The notes under the pieces are model-generated. The model did not search any database, had not been told where the DNA came from, and saw nothing but the letters and a program-made list of their open reading frames with translations. The translations under genes were made by a program, and so were the position numbers. 38,493 bases of DNA from Floccifex porci (GTDB taxonomy: Bacteria; Bacillota_I; Bacilli_A; Erysipelotrichales; Erysipelotrichaceae): contig NZ_VUMM01000018.1 of the NCBI RefSeq assembly GCF_009696175.1, positions 1 through 38,493 of the forward strand, in the 5' to 3' direction. The number at the start of each line of letters is the position of its first letter. Positions within the stretch are counted from its first letter, which is position 1. This document shows positions 25,112-35,040 of the stretch, one piece after another.

Positions 25112-26614
<1,503 letters not shown>

Positions 26615-26647
26615 TTTATATATCCGTATAAATCTTTATAAACTTAC

Positions 26648-26677
26648 AGATCATTGATTTTTCAATGATCTTTTTTT
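26648..26677 (+). terminator. Terminator of lysS
   Basis: A 10-bp perfect stem AGATCATTGA/TCAATGATCT, TTTT loop, seven T. Confidence 0.93.
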
Positions 26678-26680
26678 ATT

Positions 26681-27012
26681 ACCCACTTTTTTAAATAAAA
26701 TAGTATAAAAATGGGATGATTTATATAATATATTGATTTATTTATATACAATTCTCCACTTTTATAAAAAATGAGTTTTTATAAAAATAAGGAAAATTTA
26801 ACATGCAATTAAACTTTAAACGTAAAAAATTTACACCAAATTTTTAGATTTACACCAAATTTACACCAATTTTTTTGCAACTCAAATTTTTTTATAAATT
26901 TAAAAATAAAAAATACATAACATATTGTTAATAGAAATTACAAAATGTAGCTATTTATTATAGTGTGGCCACATTTTATCGTTTCTAGCATGGTTTTTGT
27001 CAGGAGGTAAAT
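26681..27012. other. Very AT-rich gap with iteron-like repeats and a palindrome (possible oriT/oriV)
   Basis: No gene visible. Contains three direct copies of TTTACACCAAA(A/T)-type sequence (26830-26843, 26849-26860, 26860-26872) and a 10-bp palindrome TGTGGCCACA (26964-26973) about 40 bp before the RHR gene. Position directly upstream of mobilisation genes suggests an origin of transfer or replication, or an operator for the RHR protein. Inference only. Confidence 0.5.
26830..26872. repeat. Three iteron-like direct repeats
   Basis: Core TTTACACCAA at 26830, 26849 and 26860; spacings 19 and 11 bp. Confidence 0.75.
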
Positions 27013-27300
27013 ATGAGAAAAGAAGTTGTTAAAGTTAGAATTGATCAAAATATGAAAGAGAAATATAAGAAATATACAGATCAATTAGGTATTACAATGA
27101 GTGAAGACATATTATTGCATATCCAACAATGTATAAAAAATCAAAACTATAATACTGTATGTGAACAGAATGATATACATAAAAATATATATCAGTCATT
27201 TTTAAATATATATAGTATCTTGGATGATGCTGACTTTTGCGGAGTAAAAGAATTAATAAAGGAATTGGAGGATTTAGAATGTCATTTATTAAATGCGTAA
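27013..27300 (+). CDS. Small RHR-type mobilisation accessory / DNA-binding protein
   Basis: 95 aa. The N-terminal 45 residues (KVRIDQNMKEKYKKYTDQLG, then TMSEDILLHIQQCI) read as a ribbon-helix-helix fold: a basic beta strand followed by two helices, as in MobC/MbeC-like relaxosome proteins and plasmid repressors. The rest is acidic and helical. SD AGGAGG lies 6 nt before the ATG. It overlaps the relaxase gene by 22 bp. It probably binds the repeats or palindrome just upstream; which of them cannot be said. Confidence 0.65.
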   Translation: MRKEVVKVRIDQNMKEKYKKYTDQLGITMSEDILLHIQQCIKNQNYNTVCEQNDIHKNIYQSFLNIYSILDDADFCGVKELIKELEDLECHLLNA

Positions 27301-27806
27301 ATAAACCTTATAATGATAAAAATGATTTAAAAAGGATGGTTTATTACGTATGCGATAAACCAAATATGGTTGATTATAAAATATTTGGAGCCAATATATT
27401 AGATAAAGACTCTGCAATAAGATCTATGAATAGGGTTAAAAAATATTTCAATAAGTGTGATGGAAAACAGCTTTATCACATTATCATAAGTATTTATCCA
27501 TCTAAATATACAGAATTTGATACAAAGAAAATCCTTGCACGTTATGTTATGAATGAAGTGGGATTTTTTATAGCAAAGATGGGATATCAAAATGTAGCTG
27601 CTGTACATGCAAAAAAAAGAATTGATTATGGAGTGTTGGGAGTACAAGAAGAAAATGTTCATGTCCACTTTATAATAAATTCTGTATCAGCTATTAATGG
27701 ACACAAACTAACAAATATTAAAACCTTTCTTAACAAAATTAAATGCTTTGCGAATAATAATGATCTATTATATGGAATCAATATAAATGGGATCTATCTC
27801 CAATAA
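27279..27806 (+). CDS. Short relaxase / mobilisation nuclease (HUH type)
   Basis: 175 aa. Family signs are RMVYYVCDK (19-27) with candidate catalytic tyrosines, H67 in LYHIIIS, and HVHFIINSVS (128-137) giving the HxH metal motif followed by the N typical of MobA/MobP relaxases. Relaxases are usually well over 300 aa. This one stops right after the nuclease core at a clean terminator, so it is a minimal or truncated form. ATG 27279 is taken because GGAGGA lies 6 nt upstream; a longer frame upstream overlaps the RHR gene and lacks an SD. Confidence 0.8.
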   Translation: MSFIKCVNKPYNDKNDLKRMVYYVCDKPNMVDYKIFGANILDKDSAIRSMNRVKKYFNKCDGKQLYHIIISIYPSKYTEFDTKKILARYVMNEVGFFIAKMGYQNVAAVHAKKRIDYGVLGVQEENVHVHFIINSVSAINGHKLTNIKTFLNKIKCFANNNDLLYGININGIYLQ

Positions 27807-27835
27807 CCAAGGACTGTGTTCCTTGGTTATTTTTT
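27802..27835 (+). terminator. Terminator of mobilisation pair
   Basis: A 12-bp perfect stem AATAACCAAGGA/TCCTTGGTTATT overlapping the relaxase stop, then six T. Confidence 0.92.
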
Positions 27836-27941
27836 CGTAAATATGAGCGAAATATAGACTGGTTTTTCGCAGTTTGTGTCGTTCATTTTCTATGTTCCAG
27901 ATATTATCATATAATCATAAAAAGAAACGAGGAAAGAATAT

Positions 27942-28079
27942 ATGGAACAGTTAAAAAATTTAGATTTAAACCAATTTATGAACAATTTGAATGAAATGGA
28001 CATTAAAAAATTAGGAGTTTTCACTGTTGGAATTGTAGCAGGTGCTGCAATTGCTACTATTGCAAAAATTATGCAGTAA
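27942..28079 (+). CDS. 45-aa putative membrane peptide
   Basis: Starts 8 nt after GAGGAAAG. Residues 1-23 are polar and amphipathic (MEQLKNLDLNQFMNNL...), 24-42 form one hydrophobic helix (LGVFTVGIVAGAAIATIAK), then a short IMQ tail. I do not recognise a family. Good SD, codon use like its surroundings and clear topology make it a credible gene. A small membrane toxin or a mobile-element accessory peptide are possible. Confidence 0.6.
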   Translation: MEQLKNLDLNQFMNNLNEMDIKKLGVFTVGIVAGAAIATIAKIMQ

Positions 28080-28103
28080 TAGAATTTAAGAAAGGTTAAA
28101 TAT

Positions 28104-28292
28104 ATGACAGTTGCTAAAATGACAGGCACACCACGGCATACAGAATATTTGCATATCGCAAAAGATGATTCAAGACGGGATAAAAGAAGATGTGAATTCT
28201 ATACTAAGAAATGCTGCCACTGTTTTAAATCCACTTGTTATGGTTATAGATGTTTTGGATCTTCACACTGTATGCAGTATAAAGAACGATAA
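28104..28292 (+). CDS. 62-aa cysteine-rich protein
   Basis: Starts 9 nt after AAGAAAGG. The C-terminal half carries seven cysteines (CEFYTKKCCHC, then STCYGYRCFGSSHC), a likely small zinc-binding domain. The pattern of Cys, aromatic residues and GSSxC near the end occurs in short clostridial proteins of unknown role that sit beside other genes. It follows the 45-aa peptide by 24 bp, probably on one transcript. Confidence 0.6.
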   Translation: MTVAKMTGTPRHTEYLHIAKDDSRRDKRRCEFYTKKCCHCFKSTCYGYRCFGSSHCMQYKER

Positions 28293-28426
28293 TTAATTCT
28301 AATTGATGATATCTAGTATTTAATAGTGATTTAAATAATAAAGAAATATTAATTCCATTAAATCCAGGTACATCTATAAAAAATGACAAAAAAGTGACAA
28401 AAATCATCAAGTAAGGAGAAATAACA

Positions 28427-28585
28427 ATGAAATTCAATTTTTTACCGCAGATTGCGGGAGTACAGACTGCTTCGGGACAGCAAAAAGGCCGGATAATAGG
28501 AATGTGGCTATCAGAATGTGTACCTTTTGACAATTATTTCCTCAAATACATAATGGCCTCAGAGCGGGTGGAGATGGAACCATAA
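28427..28585 (+). CDS. 52-aa hypothetical protein
   Basis: AAGGAG lies 7 nt before the ATG. The product has IAGVQTASGQQKGRIIG followed by MWLSECVPFDNYF. The second motif recurs in the next short frame (LWLSEGTPFDYCS). Unrecognised. Base composition rises in GC from about here, in line with the operon that follows. It may be a real peptide or a leftover of a longer gene. The 134 bp before it (28293-28426) hold no gene I can support. Confidence 0.35.
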   Translation: MKFNFLPQIAGVQTASGQQKGRIIGMWLSECVPFDNYFLKYIMASERVEMEP

Positions 28586-28606
28586 ATCCAAGCAGTTTGC
28601 AGCAAA

Positions 28607-28750
28607 ATGCTTGATTCTCTTGATTTATTTCCGCTTTTCGTGTATAACGATAATGAATTTTTGTGGCTATCAGAAGGTACACCTTTTGATTATTGTTCAG
28701 ACTATTATGCACCGCCATATCAATATTTCTTGCTCTTCAAAATGTTATAG
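28607..28750 (+). CDS. 47-aa hypothetical peptide sharing WLSExxPFD motif
   Basis: Frame from ATG 28607 to TAG 28750 ending YQYFLLFKML. It contains LWLSEGTPFDY, matching MWLSECVPFDN in the preceding ORF at both protein and DNA level. No good SD. Probably a fragment of the same ancestral sequence; reported for the repeat rather than as a sure gene. Confidence 0.25.
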   Translation: MLDSLDLFPLFVYNDNEFLWLSEGTPFDYCSDYYAPPYQYFLLFKML

Positions 28751-28803
28751 ATTAACAGCATAAAGAAGCAAATTTTACCAAAAACCAAAAAAGGGGGATA
28801 AGG

Positions 28804-29589
28804 ATGAACAAAATAATTTTAATATTCGGGGTTTTATTTATCGTGATTGCCGGTTGCTTAATTGGAACTAGTCTATCCCGTTTAGAGGATGAAGATGTCA
28901 TTGTGATGGAACAGCCGTCCAACACAGAATTTTCTGAGGTTTCTACTGATGCTGTGGAAACCTCGGAAGACGATGCGATGTTTGTTGCCGTTGATGCTTT
29001 AAAATCACCCAATAATGAGATTCAGCAATATATTTCTTCACAGGTACAAATTGACGAGACGCATATTCGCATGACTGCTGATAAAATGGGAGAGGCATAT
29101 CTCTCCGGAAAAGCAGAATCCGTATCTGCTTTTCGTTACGGAAGATTTTCTTTTTGTATCAATACTATGAAAGGTGTAGGATTGTTTCCTGCAATTTGGA
29201 TGTTGCCATCCGATATCAATTCCGATTATCCGGAAGTAGATATTTATGAACTGATTGGGAATGAACCCAACATATTTTATGGAGTGCTACATTACATGGA
29301 GAAAAGTGAAAAATCAAGAGATTTTTTTAGACATACCTTTCCAGTTGATAAAATACCGGAAACATACCGTATTACATTTGAATGGACGCAGGAAGAAATG
29401 GTTTGGTATCTGGGAGATGAAATAATCTATACAATTCAGGATAATGTTCCGGATGAACCTTTATATTTCATTTTTAATCTTGCAGTGGGAGGAAACTGGC
29501 CCGGAAGTCCGGATGCTGATACTGAATTTCCGGCAATGTTTGAGGTGGAGATTTTGGAATTTATGCCGCAGGAAATTTATTCGAGATGA
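28804..29589 (+). CDS. GH16-family beta-glucanase lipoprotein
   Basis: 261 aa. N-terminal signal with lipobox IAGC (C18), so probably tethered outside the membrane. An acidic linker is followed by a GH16 jelly-roll (about 80-258). The active-site signature is EVDIYE (E144 nucleophile, D146, E149 acid/base). FPAIWMLP and FIFNLAVGGNWPG are also standard GH16 blocks. Family members cleave beta-1,3, beta-1,3-1,4 or related glucans. First gene of a seven-gene operon ending in a glycan synthase, so it most likely trims or releases the product. SD AGGGGGATAAGG precedes ATG. Confidence 0.9.
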   Translation: MNKIILIFGVLFIVIAGCLIGTSLSRLEDEDVIVMEQPSNTEFSEVSTDAVETSEDDAMFVAVDALKSPNNEIQQYISSQVQIDETHIRMTADKMGEAYLSGKAESVSAFRYGRFSFCINTMKGVGLFPAIWMLPSDINSDYPEVDIYELIGNEPNIFYGVLHYMEKSEKSRDFFRHTFPVDKIPETYRITFEWTQEEMVWYLGDEIIYTIQDNVPDEPLYFIFNLAVGGNWPGSPDADTEFPAMFEVEILEFMPQEIYSR

Positions 29590-29604
29590 GGAGGAGAGAA
29601 TATT

Positions 29605-30294
29605 GTGCAGGTAAAAAGAACCGAGAAAAAATTTATATTAAACAGTCAAGAGCGTGTTCTTGTACAAAAGAGAATTGGCGCAGTCATGCCGAAAGACCTC
29701 CATTGCGTTTCGGCAGACGGCTATGAGATCCGATCGCTTTATTTTGATACCTTTTCTGATCGAGCTTGCGCTGAAAAAGAAGAAGGCTTGCAAGAGCATG
29801 AAAAAATTCGGGCAAGGATTTACGGAACGAATGACCATATCATAAAGTTGGAAAGCAAAAGGAAGAATGGAGAATTCCAAACAAAAGACAGTATGTTGAT
29901 TGATCGAAAAACATTGGAAGATTTATGTGTCGGAAATTACAACGTCCTTTTGCAAAGTAATGATCCGCTGGCCATGTATTTTTACATAAAACTTTCTCAG
30001 GGGATGGCACCGAAAGTGATTATACAATACAAAAGAGTGTCCTACTGTGCTCCCGGCAATCATACGAGGATTACATTTGACACCGATATACGAGCTACTG
30101 AGAGCAATTTTGATTTGTTTCAAGAGAAACTGCTGACTTATCCAATTCTTTCGTCAGATCAGACGATTATGGAAGTAAAATATAATAACTTCCTTTTTGG
30201 ATATATAAAAGAGGCGTTAGCCGGAGTAAAAAAATCCACCACATCTTTCAGTAAATATTTTAACGGAAGAATGTTTTATAAATACATGATATAG
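29605..30294 (+). CDS. VTC-domain protein (polyphosphate-polymerase-like)
   Basis: 229 aa. The CYTH-like tunnel fold of VTC proteins is indicated by regularly spaced basic and acidic strands: RTEKKFIL at the N-terminus, IRSLYFDT (about 46-53), EKIRARIYG (about 66-74), IKLESKRKNGEFQTKDS (about 79-95) and IMEVKYNNFL near the C-terminus. Yeast Vtc4 makes polyphosphate from ATP; bacterial relatives beside CotH and DUF4956 genes are uncharacterised as far as I know. Start GTG 29605 follows GAGGAGAG; 15 bp after the GH16 gene. Confidence 0.85.
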   Translation: MQVKRTEKKFILNSQERVLVQKRIGAVMPKDLHCVSADGYEIRSLYFDTFSDRACAEKEEGLQEHEKIRARIYGTNDHIIKLESKRKNGEFQTKDSMLIDRKTLEDLCVGNYNVLLQSNDPLAMYFYIKLSQGMAPKVIIQYKRVSYCAPGNHTRITFDTDIRATESNFDLFQEKLLTYPILSSDQTIMEVKYNNFLFGYIKEALAGVKKSTTSFSKYFNGRMFYKYMI

Positions 30295-30307
30295 GGAGAG
30301 AGTAGAA

Positions 30308-30970
30308 ATGAATGAATTTATTGTTGAAAATCTTTTAGCGGGAAGTACTGTGTCTTTTTTTGATGTTGCCATTAAGCTTTTTATGGCACTTGTGATTGGG
30401 GTTACTATCTATATTGCATACTATTTTACATCAAGCAAGGTTTCCTATAACAGTAACTTTAACCTTTCACTGGTTGCTATGGCGATCATCACTACAGCGA
30501 TTATGGCAGTTATCACGAATAATATTGCTTTATCTTTGGGTATGGTTGGTGCGTTGTCAATCATTCGTTTTCGTACAGCTATCAAAGACCCACGTGATGC
30601 CATGTTCATCTTTTGGAGTATTATGGTTGGCATCTGCTGCGGAGTTGCACAGTATGTGATTGCGATTGCCACCACGATGATTCTCTTTTTATTCTTTATT
30701 CTTGCAAAAGCTGTCAAAGAGGAAAGAAGATATATTTTAATTATTCGCTGTGAAGTTGATGCAATGGAATATGTAAAATCGGTTACCTACCAATATTTCA
30801 AAAACAGCCGAATCTCAGTTCAAAATACAACCAGTGAATATGCAGAATTTATCTATGAATTGAAAAAAATTGAAAAGACCAAAACAGATGATTTTCTCAA
30901 AAAATTGTATGCTTGCAAAAAAATTGAGTGTGCAAACTTTGTTTTACAGGAAGATAAAGCAAGTGTATAA
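30308..30970 (+). CDS. DUF4956 membrane protein
   Basis: 220 aa with four membrane helices (about 20-38, 53-72, 76-90, 96-135) and a cytosolic C-terminal alpha/beta domain (about 140-215). The family signature GMVGALSIIRFRTAIKDPRD lies after helix 3. DUF4956 proteins repeatedly occur next to VTC-domain and CotH genes, as here. Function unknown; a membrane partner of the VTC protein is a fair guess. SD GGGAGAG, 13 bp after the previous stop. Confidence 0.88.
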   Translation: MNEFIVENLLAGSTVSFFDVAIKLFMALVIGVTIYIAYYFTSSKVSYNSNFNLSLVAMAIITTAIMAVITNNIALSLGMVGALSIIRFRTAIKDPRDAMFIFWSIMVGICCGVAQYVIAIATTMILFLFFILAKAVKEERRYILIIRCEVDAMEYVKSVTYQYFKNSRISVQNTTSEYAEFIYELKKIEKTKTDDFLKKLYACKKIECANFVLQEDKASV

Positions 30971-30985
30971 GGGAGAGATTCTGTT

Positions 30986-32356
30986 ATGAGAGGAAAATGG
31001 CTTATGCTTGGTGTGGTGCTTACTTCATGTGTGATAGTTGCGCTCCTGCCCCTTTATCCTAAAGTAGATACCTTGGTTGTTCATCAGCATCAAAGTTTCC
31101 CTGTGGAAAATAAAGAAATCATCGGTTTTGATGACAACGGTGTTCTGACCTCCCATCTGCCGCTGATTGTTTTAAAAGCGGATGGCAATGTGATTCCGGG
31201 TGCAGATAGGCCTACCGATCAGGAATTATACTGTGAATTTGCTGTGATTGACAATACCAATCACTTAAACCGTTCAGACGATGCCCCAACGCAAATCGGC
31301 AGAATGGCGATTAACGTTCGTGGAAATTCTTCACGTTATTTTCCCAAAAAACAATATGCAATCCGAACGGTAGATGATGACGGCATTCCGCAGGAAACAA
31401 CTTTTTTCGGTATGCCGGCGGAAACCACTTGGGTACTAAATGGAAGCTATATAGACTATTCCCAAATTCGTAACTACATGATGTATAATATTTCTTCTGA
31501 AATTATGGATTATGCACCTCAATGCCGACTTTGCGAGGTGTTTCTGACAAATGTAGACGGTGAGTTGGAATATCAGGGGCTGTATACCATGATAGAAAAA
31601 CCAAAGGTGTCGAAGGAACGATTGGACTTGACACCCTACAATCCGAAATATACGGAAACCTCTTTTGTTGTGCAGCTGAATAAACGGATTGATGATGCAA
31701 GGATCGATCATCTGAAACCGGATGATGTTGATGTGTATTCTGCCAATTTGGAATATCCTGATGTGGAAAAGATTACGGATTCCTCATTGCAATATATACA
31801 AAAAGAGATACTCCAATTTGAAAAAACACTTTATGATGCGGAGTATTCCGATAATTGGGAAAAAGTGAATCAGTGCATCGATTTAGACAGCTTTGTAGAT
31901 TATTATATTATCAATGAATTTTTTCAAAACTATGATGCCGGAAGACGTTCTACCTATCTTTATAAAAATGTCGGAGGCAAATTTTGTATGGGACCAGTAT
32001 GGGATTTTGACAGTGCATTCAATAATTTTACAGGAATGGAAATTTCTCCGTATATATTAGATATGCAATCTACATTTTATTACTTCTACCTTTGCCACGA
32101 TGCTGAATTTGTTGAACGGTGCAATGAACGCTACGAAGAACTTCGCAAGACGTTTTTATCGGAAGAATATCTGCTTAAATATATAGACGAGAGCAGTATG
32201 TACTTAGGCAGCGCAGTGATTAGAAATTGTGATAAATGGTATGATGGAGATTATTCTCTATATTATGGTGATATAGAAAAGATGAAAACATTCGTTATAG
32301 AAAGAGGCAAATGGATGGATGAACATTTTAAAGAATATATAGCGATTGTAAGGTAA
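30986..32356 (+). CDS. CotH-family kinase, membrane anchored
   Basis: 456 aa. N-terminal membrane anchor (about 5-24), then the CotH domain. Visible blocks include INVRGNSSRYFPKKQYAIR (about 110-128), the hallmark GPVWDFDSAFN (about 335-345), and a catalytic-loop-like segment IINEFFQNYDAGRRSTYLYKN. Spore-coat CotH is an atypical protein kinase; non-spore homologues sit in polysaccharide loci. The protein is predicted to be outside the membrane, which makes ATP supply a puzzle for a kinase. SD GGGAGAG; 15 bp after DUF4956. Confidence 0.88.
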   Translation: MRGKWLMLGVVLTSCVIVALLPLYPKVDTLVVHQHQSFPVENKEIIGFDDNGVLTSHLPLIVLKADGNVIPGADRPTDQELYCEFAVIDNTNHLNRSDDAPTQIGRMAINVRGNSSRYFPKKQYAIRTVDDDGIPQETTFFGMPAETTWVLNGSYIDYSQIRNYMMYNISSEIMDYAPQCRLCEVFLTNVDGELEYQGLYTMIEKPKVSKERLDLTPYNPKYTETSFVVQLNKRIDDARIDHLKPDDVDVYSANLEYPDVEKITDSSLQYIQKEILQFEKTLYDAEYSDNWEKVNQCIDLDSFVDYYIINEFFQNYDAGRRSTYLYKNVGGKFCMGPVWDFDSAFNNFTGMEISPYILDMQSTFYYFYLCHDAEFVERCNERYEELRKTFLSEEYLLKYIDESSMYLGSAVIRNCDKWYDGDYSLYYGDIEKMKTFVIERGKWMDEHFKEYIAIVR

Positions 32357-32362
32357 GCGAAG

Positions 32363-34510
32363 ATGAAGAACATGAAAAAAGGATTTACAATCAGCGTCAT
32401 TACAGCTGTTTTGTGTATTATTTGTATATGCTTGATATTTCATTGTTTTGATGGAAATAAAAGTGAAAAAGATAATATATTCAGAACCAATCAGAAAAAA
32501 ATAGAAATTCTGCAAGATGGAAGCTGGACGGATTTTGAGATAAAAGGCGTCAATATGGGAACCGGTTATCCTGGATTGTTTCCAAATGAATTCGGTATCA
32601 GTGAGGAAACCTATGCTCGATGGTTCAACCTGATCGGGGAAATGAATGCCAATACGATCCGGGTTTATAAAATACAATCGCCATGGTTTTATAAAGCCTT
32701 TGCCCAATATAATGAAACTCATGAAAATAAAATTTATCTCGTTCAAGGTGTAGATTTTAGTGAGGATTTGATGTTTTCGGAAGAAAATTTGCTGAATCCG
32801 AAGCAGAAAAACAAAGTCTTTCAAGAAACAAAAAAGACAGTTGATGCATTACATGGGGAAAACATAACGTTTGATACAGACACAGGGAAAATGTGTTACT
32901 ATAGTAATGATGTTTCCGACTACGTATTAGGATATGTTTTAGGCGTGGAATGGGACGAAATGTTTGTAGATTATGTATGTCGCTTTAATGAAGGGATTGC
33001 ACCTTATCAAGGAGCCTATATATCCAGTAGGCAGGAGGCAAATGCCGTCGAGATTTTCTTCTCTCAGTGGGGAGATTATCTTTTAAAATATGAAGATGAA
33101 ACTTACGGAACCCAGAAACTTCTCTCCTTTGCCAACTGGCCGGAAACAGATCCACTGGTAAATGAGGTATCCCCCAAACAATCAGTTGCATCAGCTACAG
33201 AAAATACAGAAGCCTTTATTGACCTTGAAAATCTACAACTTTCCGATAAGGTGAAGAGTGGGATGTTCGCTTCTTATAATGTTTATCCCTACTTTCCTGC
33301 CAGCCTTCAGTATGGAAAATATACGGAGTATATTGATGACGAAGGTAATCGAAATCCCTATCGGAAATATCTGATGGAGCTTGTTGATCATCATTCATGT
33401 CCGGTTGTTATTACCGAATACGGAGTTCCTGCTTCCAGAAGCCCAGCATATAAAGATGTTTGGAGAAATTTATCGCAGGGTGGAAATAACGAAACCGAAC
33501 AAGGTATTGCCTTGCTGGAGATGTATGAGGATATTCAGAAAGCGGGCTGCGCTGGAGGGATGGTATTCACATGGCAGGACGAATGGTTTAAGCGTTCATG
33601 GAATGAAAAAAGTTTGTCCAATCCGGATGGCAGAGCAAGCTGGAGTAATGCACAGAGTATAGAGCAGTTTTACGGATTGCTTGCATTTGAGCCGGGAGAT
33701 GGTAAGACTGAAAACTATCCGGATGGAAAAATTTCAGAATGGTCGAAAGAAGATGTTGTATTAGAAAATAATGATACGAAACTCAGTATGAAATCGGATG
33801 AAAAATATATTTATTTTATGGTGCAAGGGTTATCTGATATTAAAAGTGGCAATTCTATTAATCTTGCACTAGATGTTCTGCCAAACGCAGGAACAACCTA
33901 TACAAAAAACTTAGACTTTGCCATTCCAGTGGATTTTTTGATTCAAATCAATGCAGAAAAAGGCAGTAAGCTATTAGTTCATGACGATTCGGATTTGGCT
34001 GTTTATTCGATTGCAATCAAAAACAAAAGTGCGGCAGTTACCGATATTTATAAAAAAGCTGAGGAATTGATGCTGCCGTTGAAAAATAATACTCATACAT
34101 TTCATGTTGTTTCCAGAGCAAGTGGCAGTGTAAATGACTTCCTTTTGAATGAAAAGCCTCTTGAAAATGTTGGGATGTTAAAGCATGGGAACGCTAATCC
34201 GAACAGTGAGAATTATGATTCCAACGCAGATTACTGCATCAACGGTGATATCGTAGAGGTTAGAATCCCGTGGTCGCTTCTGAATTTTTATGACCCTTCT
34301 AAATGTATGGTAATTGATGATTATCACAAAAACGATTTTAATATCAAGGGTTTGAAAATCGAGGAGATTTATGCGGCTGCCTACTATGACAATCAGGAAA
34401 GTGTGACTGATTTCGGTACATATAAATTAAAAGGCTGGAAAAAACCGCAGTTTCATGAACGGTTAAAGAAATCATACTATATGCTTCAAAAAGCGTTTGG
34501 AGATGACTGA
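32363..34510 (+). CDS. Putative clan-A-like glycoside hydrolase with C-terminal beta domain
   Basis: 715 aa. One N-terminal membrane helix (about 8-28). Residues 55-440 look like a TIM-barrel hydrolase: EIKGVNMGTGYPG start, NANTIRVY on an early strand, LGVEWDE (E196) as possible acid/base, VVITEYG (E352) as possible nucleophile, and FTWQDEW on the last strand. Residues about 460-710 resemble a carbohydrate-binding beta-sandwich (LSMKSDEKYIYFMV). Family not certain (GH5/GH2-like clan A by pattern). In the operon it would act on the exported glycan, perhaps as a transglycosidase. Gap to CotH 6 bp. Confidence 0.68.
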   Translation: MKNMKKGFTISVITAVLCIICICLIFHCFDGNKSEKDNIFRTNQKKIEILQDGSWTDFEIKGVNMGTGYPGLFPNEFGISEETYARWFNLIGEMNANTIRVYKIQSPWFYKAFAQYNETHENKIYLVQGVDFSEDLMFSEENLLNPKQKNKVFQETKKTVDALHGENITFDTDTGKMCYYSNDVSDYVLGYVLGVEWDEMFVDYVCRFNEGIAPYQGAYISSRQEANAVEIFFSQWGDYLLKYEDETYGTQKLLSFANWPETDPLVNEVSPKQSVASATENTEAFIDLENLQLSDKVKSGMFASYNVYPYFPASLQYGKYTEYIDDEGNRNPYRKYLMELVDHHSCPVVITEYGVPASRSPAYKDVWRNLSQGGNNETEQGIALLEMYEDIQKAGCAGGMVFTWQDEWFKRSWNEKSLSNPDGRASWSNAQSIEQFYGLLAFEPGDGKTENYPDGKISEWSKEDVVLENNDTKLSMKSDEKYIYFMVQGLSDIKSGNSINLALDVLPNAGTTYTKNLDFAIPVDFLIQINAEKGSKLLVHDDSDLAVYSIAIKNKSAAVTDIYKKAEELMLPLKNNTHTFHVVSRASGSVNDFLLNEKPLENVGMLKHGNANPNSENYDSNADYCINGDIVEVRIPWSLLNFYDPSKCMVIDDYHKNDFNIKGLKIEEIYAAAYYDNQESVTDFGTYKLKGWKKPQFHERLKKSYYMLQKAFGDD

Positions 34511-34511
34511 T

Positions 34512-35036
34512 ATGGTGATTAATAATTTTTATATGGTTATATTGTATACTCTGTGTGGATATAGTTTACTTTGTTTATGTGTTAAATTGCTTTTGGATAG
34601 GAATAGAGAAAAAAGGACAGAGAAAAAGGAAAAAATAATTTGTGATTTTTTCCTTTTTCGTTCCAAAAAAGAACCTGCAGAAGCATCCCTCATTATGAGG
34701 CTAGCACAGGACGATTTCCTGTTCGCTTATATCTGTGAATGTTACATAAAACTCAGTCCGCAATATACATTGCATAAACAACAAAAAATGTCAAAATATA
34801 TGCAGTCTCTTATGGAAAATAAAATTAACTCTCTGGTAAAAGAGGATGTGCAGACACGTTGCTTGATTCTGAGATACCTGTTTCAAATGGGAATTCATTC
34901 GGACACAATTAACCAGTTCGTCAATGGATGCAGGAAGCAATCTAAGCTGGAACAGATATGGGTAAAAGCAATTGGATTAAGCGAAGACAACGTTTCCGAA
35001 GAGATTCCTGTAAAGGCTGTGTGTAAGGCGGGATAA
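34512..35036 (+). CDS. Small membrane-anchored operon protein, unknown
   Basis: 174 aa. One N-terminal membrane helix (about 5-25), a basic stretch, then a soluble alpha-helical domain (about 55-165) rich in short helices (MRLAQDDFLFAYICECYIK, then QTRCLILRYLFQMG), somewhat repeat-like. I do not recognise a family. It sits between the hydrolase and the synthase, so it may be an accessory subunit of the synthase. ATG 34512 is chosen because GGAG is 9 nt upstream; ATG 34503 has no spacing. Confidence 0.65.
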   Translation: MVINNFYMVILYTLCGYSLLCLCVKLLLDRNREKRTEKKEKIICDFFLFRSKKEPAEASLIMRLAQDDFLFAYICECYIKLSPQYTLHKQQKMSKYMQSLMENKINSLVKEDVQTRCLILRYLFQMGIHSDTINQFVNGCRKQSKLEQIWVKAIGLSEDNVSEEIPVKAVCKAG

Positions 35037-35040
35037 AAAG

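Noticed and set aside
27237-27278. Upstream extension of the relaxase
   Set aside because: No SD or ATG; ATG 27279 has GGAGGA 6 nt upstream.
28225-28533. 102-aa minus-strand frame
   Set aside because: It covers two plus-strand small ORFs with SDs, has no SD itself and an unlikely composition.
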